Positions 22,338 through 28,449 of a DNA stretch of 28,449 bases are shown piece by piece. The stretch covers positions 1 to 28,449 of the forward strand of contig JAITLE010000074.1 of NCBI GenBank assembly GCA_031278075.1. Reading direction: 5' to 3'. Positions within the stretch are counted from its first letter, which is position 1; each line of letters begins with the position of its first letter. The DNA comes from Bifidobacteriaceae bacterium (GTDB lineage: Bacteria; Actinomycetota; Actinomycetes; Actinomycetales; WQXJ01). The notes under the pieces are model-generated. The model saw nothing but the letters and a program-made list of their open reading frames with translations. It did not search any database and was not told the DNA's origin. A program made the translations under genes and the position numbers.

Positions 22338-22750
22338 TCCACTCCTGGGCGGCGGGCGTGAGACAAGTTCCGTCACCCACAGGCCGGGTGTTCGGCGTCG
22401 CGTTCTTTGTCTAGGTTGGTTCAGCTGGGCGTGGCGAGAGGATCCACGGCTGGAGACGCGACGCAGCACAACAATTTGGGCGACGCCGTGAGGCTTGGAC
22501 GCCTTGGCGGCTGGCGGACAGGCGGCTGGCGGACAGGCGCCTGGTGATCGGGCTGCGATTGCGCTTGAGCAGCCATTTCGAGGCGCGGTCGTTGTATCGC
22601 CTGTTCGACCGGTTCACTCCCACCACAATCGGGCGGGGAAACGAATGTGGGAGTCTCGGATTCACGGGCTTTCTCCCAGCGGATTCCAATCATCCAATGA
22701 GACAAGCGTGCCAAGGTGGTTCGCGAGCAGCCGACCGGAAGGAATCCCCC
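22338..22750. other. Intergenic region before the export cluster, with a tandem repeat and a hairpin
   Basis: This ~410-base gap is slightly less GC-rich than the genes. It holds two exact tandem copies of GGCGGCTGGCGGACA (22506-22535) plus a partial third, and an inverted repeat CTCCCAC/GTGGGAG around 22617-22653. I found no convincing promoter pair and no coding frame with a good start. It likely contains the promoter of the membrane-fusion/ABC cluster. Confidence 0.5.
22506..22535. repeat. 15-base tandem repeat, two copies
   Basis: GGCGGCTGGCGGACA occurs exactly twice in a row, followed by GGCGCCTGG as a degenerate start of a third. It is upstream of the export cluster and outside any called gene. 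Confidence 0.75.
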
Positions 22751-24133
22751 ATGTTCGCTCGAATACGTCAGCGGGTCTCGCCTGGGCCTGGCCCGGGCGC
22801 AAGCGCGCGGGGCGGCGCCGCGCGCCAAGGTCCCGGCGCCGCCTCGGCGACAGGTGAAGACCGAAACGCCACACGCCGCCGACGGCGGCGCTGGCCTTGG
22901 CTGGTGACCTGCAGCGCCGTCCTAGTGGCCGGCGTCAGCTCCTATTGGTTCTTGTGGGGCATGCCCGGCGCGGAGGCGGATGTCGACACAGTCATCACCC
23001 AGACGGCCACAGCCAGCCTGCAGACGCTCGACAAGTCGGTCTCGGCGACCGGCGCCATCACCCAGACAGTCAATGAGACCGTGTCGTTTGAGGCCAGCGG
23101 AACCGTCCTGAGCGTCGACGTGGCGGCCGGGGACATGGTCGAGGAGGGGCAGACACTCGCCACCATCGACACGTTGCGGCTAGACGCCGCCCTCCTGGAA
23201 GCGGAAGCCTCGCTGGCGCAAGCCGAAGCTTCGCTGGCGCAGGCCGAAGCCGCCCAGGACAGCTCCACCGTGTCAGACGCCAAGATCGCGGCGGCCGAGG
23301 CGCAGGTGAAGGTGGCGGAGGCCAACCTCGAGACAGCCGAAGCGAACATGGCGGACGCGGTCCTGGTGGCGCCGGCAGCCGGGCAGATAACTTCGGTCGG
23401 CGTCGCCGTGGGGGACTCGGTCGGGTCGTCTTCGGTGTCCTCGGCCGGCGGCGCCGGCGGGTCGGCGGCCGCTATGGGAGGCGCTGCCGGGGCATCCTCT
23501 GGGTCCTCGACAGCGGCGTTCACCATTGTGGGAAGAGACGCTTGGTCGATCGACTTGACAGTCTCGGATTCCGACATCGGCCTGCTTGAGATCGGGGGCC
23601 AGGCCGAGATCACGGTGGACGGCGTCAGCGACACGGTGTTCGGGGTCATCTCCTCGCTCGGGCGAGTCGCGTCGACGTCCGCTGGCCGCGCCGTCTTCCC
23701 CGTGACAGTCCAGGTCACCGGGCAACCGGAGGGCCTGTTCGACGGCTTGAGCGCCACGGTGGAGCTGATTTACGAACGGCGCGTCGGCGTGTTGACAGTG
23801 CCGCTCAACGCCGTCCAGACGGTCGACGGCATCGCCTACGTCGACAAGATGGTCGATGCCGTGGCCACCAGAACCGAGGTGACCGTCGGGGAGACCGCCG
23901 GTTCGTTGATTGAGATCACATCCGGCCTGGCCGAGGGCGACGAGGTCCAGATCACGGTGGCGCTCAGCACTGGATCCTCTGAGACCAACAGCGGCCAAAG
24001 CGATCAGGGCTTCCAGATGGGACCGGGCGCCGGCTTCGGCGGCGACATGTCCTTCGGGAACATGCCCGGCCAAGGCGGCGCCCCCGCAGGCGGAGGGTTC
24101 CAGATGGGCGGAGGGGGCATTCCCAATGGCTGA
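22751..24133 (+). CDS. Membrane fusion protein of a MacAB-like ABC exporter (first copy)
   Basis: A 460-residue protein. A basic cytoplasmic N-terminus (RRRRRR at ~42-47) is followed by one membrane span (~48-70). Then comes a biotinyl-lipoyl-like hairpin (VSFEASGTVLSVDVAAGDMVEEGQ), a coiled coil built on tandem EASLAQA heptads (encoded by a 21-base direct repeat at 23204-23245), a beta-barrel region and a membrane-proximal domain. A Ser/Gly-rich insert lies at ~225-260, and the C-terminus is a Gly/Met/Gln-rich tail with GFQMG twice. This is the adaptor layout of HlyD/MacA proteins, unusual in a monoderm only in lacking an outer-membrane partner. The site GGAAGGAA lies six bases before the ATG. 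Its last eight bases overlap the ATPase gene. Confidence 0.9.
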   Translation: MFARIRQRVSPGPGPGASARGGAARQGPGAASATGEDRNATRRRRRRWPWLVTCSAVLVAGVSSYWFLWGMPGAEADVDTVITQTATASLQTLDKSVSATGAITQTVNETVSFEASGTVLSVDVAAGDMVEEGQTLATIDTLRLDAALLEAEASLAQAEASLAQAEAAQDSSTVSDAKIAAAEAQVKVAEANLETAEANMADAVLVAPAAGQITSVGVAVGDSVGSSSVSSAGGAGGSAAAMGGAAGASSGSSTAAFTIVGRDAWSIDLTVSDSDIGLLEIGGQAEITVDGVSDTVFGVISSLGRVASTSAGRAVFPVTVQVTGQPEGLFDGLSATVELIYERRVGVLTVPLNAVQTVDGIAYVDKMVDAVATRTEVTVGETAGSLIEITSGLAEGDEVQITVALSTGSSETNSGQSDQGFQMGPGAGFGGDMSFGNMPGQGGAPAGGGFQMGGGGIPNG

Positions 24134-24902
24134 GATGGAGATCCTGCGACTAGAGAACGTGCGCAAGGTGTACTCCAGCGGGGACATCGAATTTGAGGCG
24201 CTGCGTGGGGTCAGCCTGTCCGTCGGCGAGGGCGAATACGTCTCCGTGGTGGGGCCGTCCGGGTCAGGCAAGTCCACGCTCATGAACATCCTCGGCTGTC
24301 TGGATGTGGCGACCGAAGGGCGTTATGAGATCGCCGGCGAGGATGTCAGCCAGATGGCTGAGGCTGAGTTGGCGGATGTCCGGGGCCGCCGGATCGGCTT
24401 CGTCTTCCAACAGTTCAACTTGTTGCCTTCCATGTCGGCGTGGCGCAATGTCGAATTGCCGTTGTCTTACGCCGGCGTCGGGCCGGCCGAGCGCAAGCGC
24501 CGAGCCGTCGCGGCGCTTGAAAGCGTGGGGCTTGGCGACAAGATCGACAACCGGCCGGGCCAACTGTCCGGCGGCCAGCAGCAGCGCGCGGCCATCGCCC
24601 GGGCGCTGGTGACCGAGCCGATGCTGTTGTTGGCGGATGAGCCGACGGGCAACCTCGACTCGGTCTCGGCGCGGGAGATTCTGGACCTCTTCGATCAAGT
24701 GCATAGCAGCGGGCGGACCATTGTGCTGATCACGCATGACTGGGATGTGGCGAGCCGGACTGGCCGGTCGATCGAGGTCAGGGACGGGATGATCTTGGAA
24801 CGTAGTCGGCTGACCGAGTCAGCCAAGGCGGCCAAACCGGCGGCGCCTGACGAGCTGACCGAACTTGACGAGCCCCAGATGGCGCAGGTCGGCGAGTCAT
24901 GA
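24126..24902 (+). CDS. ABC transporter ATPase (MacB/LolD-like)
   Basis: A 258-residue nucleotide-binding subunit with all motifs: Walker A GPSGSGKST (43-51), Q-loop Gln95 in FQQFNLLP, signature LSGGQQQR (147-154), Walker B LLLADEP (167-173), D-loop NLDS and switch His204 in ITHD. The sequence around the signature (LSGGQQQRAAIARALV) is typical of the MacB/LolD group. A charged Glu/Ala-rich tail (~225-258) extends past the usual end. The ATG at 24126 overlaps the preceding gene by eight bases with AGGGGG upstream; the ATG at 24135 is an alternative. The stop overlaps the permease start (ATGA). Confidence 0.95.
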   Translation: MAEMEILRLENVRKVYSSGDIEFEALRGVSLSVGEGEYVSVVGPSGSGKSTLMNILGCLDVATEGRYEIAGEDVSQMAEAELADVRGRRIGFVFQQFNLLPSMSAWRNVELPLSYAGVGPAERKRRAVAALESVGLGDKIDNRPGQLSGGQQQRAAIARALVTEPMLLLADEPTGNLDSVSAREILDLFDQVHSSGRTIVLITHDWDVASRTGRSIEVRDGMILERSRLTESAKAAKPAAPDELTELDEPQMAQVGES

Positions 24903-26131
24903 GCTGGGGGGAGACGATCCGCACCGGTTTGTCCGCCATCCGTTCGCACGCCATGCGTTCGGTTCTGACGATTGTCGGAATCCTCATCGGCATAGCCGCC
25001 GTGATTTTGACTGTGGGACTCGGTTTGGGCACCCAGAAGGACGTGTCGGAGTCGATTTCCTCGCTCGGCTCGAATCTGTTGATCGTCAGGCCGGGGTCGG
25101 TCACCAGTTCAGCTGGCATTCGCGGCGGTTTCGGCTCTTCAACAAGCTTGACCATGGACGATGCCGCCGCCTTGGGTTCCGTCACGGCCGCGCCAGACAT
25201 CGCCGGGGTCGCGCCGGAGGCCTCAACTTCGGTTTCTTTGGAGAACGGTGACACCAACTGGACCACCACCGTCACTGGCACCACCACGTCATGGCCCCAG
25301 GTGCGTTCCCGGACGCTGGCGCAAGGCGAGTTCTTCTCCGAGGCCGACGCCGAAGCCGGCGCGAGCGTGATCGTGCTGGGTTCAGAGACGGCCGTGGAAC
25401 TGTTCGGCACCCCTTGGGCGGTGGGCCGTTCGCTGACCATCGACACGGCCACCTATGAGGTCGTCGGTGTGCTGGCGGAGCAAGGATCGTCTGACGACAC
25501 CAACTTGGACGATTTAGCCGTCGTGCCGATGACGACCTATTCCGCCCAGGTGTCGACCTCCACCACAGGCACGTCAGTCCAGACGCTGTATATCCAGGCC
25601 ACAGCCCAGCACACGCTGTCCGCGGCCTACCAAGAGGCGGAGACGCTGTTGCTCAACCTGCATGGGATCACCGACCCGTCGGCGGCGGACTTCTCGATCT
25701 CGTCGCAGGACGCGCTGGTGGCCACCGCCACCGCGGTTTACCGCACCTTGACTGTGCTGCTCGTGGGCATCGCGGCGATCGCCTTGCTGGTGGGCGGGAT
25801 CGGCGTGATGAACATCATGCTGGTCTCGGTGACCGAGCGGACCCGCGAAATAGGGCTGCGCAAGGCGCTGGGCGCCAAACCTTATGCCATCCGCCGCCAG
25901 TTCCTGGTCGAGGCCACCACCCTCGGATTGGTCGGCGGGGTGCTGGGCGTGGGCCTGGGTGTCACGCTGGCGGTTTTTCTGCCAAACGTGCTCGGATCGT
26001 CGATTGTCGTCTCGTGGCCGGCGGTGTTCGGGGCCCTGGCGGTGGCGATTGGGATTGGCGTGGTGTTCGGCGTGTATCCGGCCACCCGCGCGGCCAAACT
26101 GGCGCCGGTCGACGCGCTGCGGGCTGAATGA
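24899..26131 (+). CDS. MacB-like ABC permease (FtsX superfamily)
   Basis: A 410-residue permease with the MacB layout: one N-terminal span (~19-42), a large extracytoplasmic MacB_PCD domain (~45-280) and three C-terminal spans (~284-306, ~335-362, ~372-398). The conserved block GGIGVMNIMLVSVTERTREIGLRKALGA after the second span, and the closing YPATRAAKLAPVDALRAE, are diagnostic. Such permeases work by mechanotransmission, moving substrate outside the membrane rather than through a channel. The ATGA overlap couples it to the ATPase. The substrate is unknown: peptides, lipids or antibiotics are all handled by relatives. Confidence 0.95.
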   Translation: MSWGETIRTGLSAIRSHAMRSVLTIVGILIGIAAVILTVGLGLGTQKDVSESISSLGSNLLIVRPGSVTSSAGIRGGFGSSTSLTMDDAAALGSVTAAPDIAGVAPEASTSVSLENGDTNWTTTVTGTTTSWPQVRSRTLAQGEFFSEADAEAGASVIVLGSETAVELFGTPWAVGRSLTIDTATYEVVGVLAEQGSSDDTNLDDLAVVPMTTYSAQVSTSTTGTSVQTLYIQATAQHTLSAAYQEAETLLLNLHGITDPSAADFSISSQDALVATATAVYRTLTVLLVGIAAIALLVGGIGVMNIMLVSVTERTREIGLRKALGAKPYAIRRQFLVEATTLGLVGGVLGVGLGVTLAVFLPNVLGSSIVVSWPAVFGALAVAIGIGVVFGVYPATRAAKLAPVDALRAE

Positions 26132-26174
26132 AATCGAAACCGGTGTGGATCTCTTGGAAGATATGGAGTCGCTC

Positions 26175-27380
26175 ATGAAACTGTCACTGAAGATTCGGGC
26201 CGGCGGCCTCGCCGCCGTGGGGGTGGTCGCATTGGGCACGGCCGGACTGGTTTTGGTCGGCTGCGCGGGTGACGGGGAACCCTCGGGGACCGGGTCGCCG
26301 ACAACCCAATCCGCCCAATCGGCGCCGCCGAGCGCCGCGGCGGTTGAGCGCGATCCGGGCGTCACCGGCGCCATCGCCGCCGTCACGGACAGCCTGCTCC
26401 AAGTGCAGGACTCGGAGAAGCAGACGGCCGTCGCCTATTCGGCGGAGACGGTGATCACCGAGCAGGTGGCCGGCACAGCCGCGGACGTGGTGGTCGGGAG
26501 TTGCGTGGTGGCCACCGGCCAGGCGGCGGCCTCGGCCGACGGCGCCACCGCCGAGCAGGAGACCTTCGCGGCCGCGACCGTGACCGTGACGCCGGCCGAA
26601 GCCGATGGCGCCTGCGCGGGCGCCGGTTTCGGCGCCGGTGGCGGCCAGCCGGGCGTCGGCGGCGGCGATTGGCAAGGCGGACTGCCGGGCGACATGCCCT
26701 CCGGTGGGGCTCAGGACAGGCCCTCCGGGATGCCTGACGACATGCCCTCGGGCTTTCCCTCCGGGATGCCGTTCGACGACCAGTCCGGTGACAGCTCCGC
26801 GGGACCGGGTTTCTCCGGCGGCGGCGCGCCGGGTGGCGGGATGCTCGCCAATATGGCGTTTGGGCTGGTGACGGCCGTCGACGGCGACACGGTCACGGTG
26901 GACCAGTCGGCCCAGCCGACATTCGGCGGCCAGGGCGGCGCAACGCCATCGGCGGAAGGTCAAGCCGCCGCCGCGACCCGCAGTTTCACCATCGCCGAAG
27001 CCGAGATCACGACGACCAAGACAACTGATTCGTCGGCTTTGCGGGTGGGCCGCTGCGTGGTGGCCCAAGGCGAGACCTCAAGTTCCGGCCAGGTCAGCGC
27101 CGAATCCCTGATGGTCTCCGACCCGGGCGAAGACGGTTGCACCAGCGCATCCCGCGGTTTCACGGCCGGCCAGCGCGGAGGGGCCGCAGGCGCCCGAAAC
27201 AGCGGCGGCGGGGCCTGGCCGCCCGACTCGTCAAGCCAGTCTTTGCCCGGTGATCCGAGCCAGTCGGGGCGTTGGCCCGGCCCAGGGGCGTCGGGTGACG
27301 CCGATGCCGGCGGCGCCCCAGACGGTTGGGCGCGAACCCAGGATGATCCGGCGGTCGCGGATGAAGGAGATCTGATATGA
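26175..27380 (+). CDS. Lipoprotein with two cysteine-containing repeat domains, in the export cluster
   Basis: A 401-residue protein with a lipoprotein signal (LVGC, Cys30). Two related domains follow. The first (~64-147) starts VTGAIAAVTDSLLQV and holds VVVGSCVVATG with Cys110 and Cys147. The second (~229-322) starts FGLVTAVDGDTVTV and holds RVGRCVVAQGE with Cys294 and Cys322. Each resembles a DUF5666-like beta unit, and each cysteine pair could form a disulfide. Between them is a Met/Pro/Gly-rich linker (MPSGG, SGMPDDMPSGFPSGMP). The C-terminus is a Gly/Pro/Ser/Asp-rich tail. The ATG at 26175 has GGAG six bases upstream; the ATG at 26163 is less well placed. The stop overlaps the next gene (ATGA). 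It may be a surface partner or substrate-binding part of the exporter, which is inference. Confidence 0.82.
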   Translation: MKLSLKIRAGGLAAVGVVALGTAGLVLVGCAGDGEPSGTGSPTTQSAQSAPPSAAAVERDPGVTGAIAAVTDSLLQVQDSEKQTAVAYSAETVITEQVAGTAADVVVGSCVVATGQAAASADGATAEQETFAAATVTVTPAEADGACAGAGFGAGGGQPGVGGGDWQGGLPGDMPSGGAQDRPSGMPDDMPSGFPSGMPFDDQSGDSSAGPGFSGGGAPGGGMLANMAFGLVTAVDGDTVTVDQSAQPTFGGQGGATPSAEGQAAAATRSFTIAEAEITTTKTTDSSALRVGRCVVAQGETSSSGQVSAESLMVSDPGEDGCTSASRGFTAGQRGGAAGARNSGGGAWPPDSSSQSLPGDPSQSGRWPGPGASGDADAGGAPDGWARTQDDPAVADEGDLI

Positions 27381-28449
27381 GTCGGACTTCAGCACGAGGC
27401 GGCCGGGGCCGCACGGACGCCGCCACTTCGCGCCGTCGCGCCTCCGGCCGGCGGGTCTTGGTCGGCGTGGTCGTCGGCGCCGTGGCTCTGGGCGGCGCCG
27501 GGACGGCGGCATATGCCCTGCTCCGGCCTTCCGGCCCGGAGTATCGCACAGCAGTCGCCGGCTCTGGCTCGGTGGTGCAACAGGCCTCCGGCGTTGGAAC
27601 GGTTGGACTGGTGTCTGATCACCGGGCCGCGTTCCAGGTGGCAGGAGTGGTCGGCTCGGTCGATGTCGCCGTGGGAGACACCGTGGTGGCGGGGCAGACC
27701 CTGGCCACCTTGGACCAGACCGACCTGGACGAATCGGTCCAGGCAGCCGAAGAGGCGCTGGCCGAAGCCGAGGATCAACTGGCCACCGACCTAGAGGATC
27801 AAGCCTCCGGCACGTCATCGTCCACCAGTTCCACGACTAGCCAAGCCACCGTCGTGAGCGCCGCCACCACCACGACTGCGGGCAAGGCCACCTCCAGCAC
27901 AGTCGTCACCGCCAGTCACATCAACTCGGCCGGTGGCGCCCAAGCGGGGGTCTCCGGCGTCGACCCCAGCGGAGCCTCGGCCCAAACGGACACGCCGGCC
28001 GGCGCGGGGATCAGCGACTCCGAACAGGTGGAGGCGGCAGCCGATGCCGTCAAAGCGGCCCAAGCCGAGTTGCTCGCCGCGTATGACGTGGCCAGCGGAT
28101 TGTTGGCGGCGGCGGCCGGCGGCCTTGAAACGTCCCAAGCGGCCTGCGCCAGCTTCCTCGCAGCCGTGTTCCCAAGCGCCGCCGGCGCCGAGGATGGCGA
28201 GGACGGCGGAGCCACCGGCGACGGCGGAGCCACCGGCGACGGCGACAGCGCGGCCGCCAGTGACGGCGCAGCCGAACTGGCCGCCATCCAACAGTCGCTG
28301 AAGGACTGTCAGGCCGCCATCGCCGCGACCCAGGCCGGTCAAAGCGCCTTGGGCGCGGCTCAACTGGACTTGATGGATAAAGCTGCCACGCTCAACGCGG
28401 CCGTCGACGAATTGCTGACGGCGGTGAAAAACGCGGGGACCGATTCGGG
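27377..28449 (+). CDS. Second membrane fusion protein of the export cluster (partial, runs off right edge)
   Basis: An open frame of at least 357 codons without a stop before the window ends. The start ATG overlaps the lipoprotein stop and follows AAGGAG by seven bases. A basic N-terminus (RRRASGRRV) and one span (~28-49) lead into a lipoyl-like half (FQVAGVVGSVDVAVGDTVVAGQ) and the first coiled-coil helix (LDESVQAAEEALAEAEDQLA). The hairpin is then interrupted by ~75 residues of Ser/Thr/Gly-rich sequence before coiled coil resumes (EQVEAAADAVKAAQAELLAA). Two cysteines (in SQAACASF and LKDCQAA) and a tandem DGGATG repeat (18-base unit at 28202-28237) are further oddities. The barrel and C-terminal parts must lie beyond the edge. 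Confidence 0.85.
   Translation, partial: MSRTSARGGRGRTDAATSRRRASGRRVLVGVVVGAVALGGAGTAAYALLRPSGPEYRTAVAGSGSVVQQASGVGTVGLVSDHRAAFQVAGVVGSVDVAVGDTVVAGQTLATLDQTDLDESVQAAEEALAEAEDQLATDLEDQASGTSSSTSSTTSQATVVSAATTTTAGKATSSTVVTASHINSAGGAQAGVSGVDPSGASAQTDTPAGAGISDSEQVEAAADAVKAAQAELLAAYDVASGLLAAAAGGLETSQAACASFLAAVFPSAAGAEDGEDGGATGDGGATGDGDSAAASDGAAELAAIQQSLKDCQAAIAATQAGQSALGAAQLDLMDKAATLNAAVDELLTAVKNAGTDS

Noticed and set aside
22544..22750. Upstream extension of the first membrane fusion protein
   Set aside because: The ATG at 22751 has GGAAGGAA at proper spacing; the extension has no family similarity and covers the intergenic inverted repeat.
23204..23245. 21-base direct repeat as a mobile or regulatory repeat
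   Set aside because: It encodes in-frame EASLAQA heptads of a coiled coil, so it is explained by protein structure.
1..28449. CRISPR arrays, insertion sequences, prophage or plasmid genes
   Set aside because: No regularly spaced repeats, transposase, integrase or structural phage genes were seen on either strand.

Overview
The window is chromosomal DNA from a high-GC actinobacterium. The evidence is very GC-rich third codon positions, a GlnR-type nitrogen regulator, the radA-disA and ppk1-mutT1 neighbourhoods, an FprA-type ferredoxin reductase, an actinobacterial c-di-AMP riboswitch, and several candidate leaderless GTG/ATG starts. The typical rRNA leader suggests the Micrococcales/Actinomycetales side of the phylum, but I cannot name a genus. 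No phage, transposase, CRISPR array or clear genomic island is visible; this is mostly core genome with one accessory-looking transport cluster at the right end.

Left part (1-7700), mostly minus strand. The window opens on the first ~21 bases of a 16S rRNA gene that runs off the left edge, with its leader and a good promoter (TTGGCA-17-TAAGCT). Upstream lies a secreted NlpC/P60 cell-wall hydrolase under a c-di-AMP (ydaO/yuaA) riboswitch, then fprA. A small conserved actinobacterial gene and a tRNA-Thr(UGU) follow, converging on a strong hairpin. After a repeat-rich GC-heavy spacer come a membrane-anchored DsbA-like thioredoxin and a MauE/DoxX-like membrane protein, and then a Ser/Thr protein kinase with an unusual multi-span membrane C-terminus.

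Middle (7800-16560). radA and disA are followed by ppk1, mutT1 (Nudix plus histidine phosphatase) and an NrtR-like Nudix protein, all on the plus strand. Converging from the right is a phosphate-uptake operon (PhoU-like DUF47 protein, Pit transporter, small lipoprotein). DisA makes c-di-AMP, the ligand of the riboswitch at 1004-1200, so producer and sensor sit about 8 kb apart. Pit uptake and Ppk1 polyphosphate synthesis make a second theme, phosphate handling.

Right part (16700-28449). An acyl-CoA ligase gene converges with glnR. Divergent from glnR are a multi-span membrane protein and a tightly overlapping trio: a 33-residue membrane peptide, a nitrobindin-like protein whose heme-ligand histidine appears replaced by tyrosine, and a YgfZ-like protein. 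The window ends in a five-gene coupled cluster: membrane fusion protein, ABC ATPase, MacB-like permease, a lipoprotein with two cysteine-containing repeats, and a second membrane fusion protein cut by the right edge. This export cluster, with Met/Gly/Pro-rich tails and a duplicated lipoprotein domain, is the least conventional part of the window.

A dispersed palindromic element (core TTAGCCTGGATCGAGGC) forms hairpins at the 3' ends of radA and glnR and supplies or abuts their stop codons. Related half-copies in inverted orientation sit at about 5511 and 5657.
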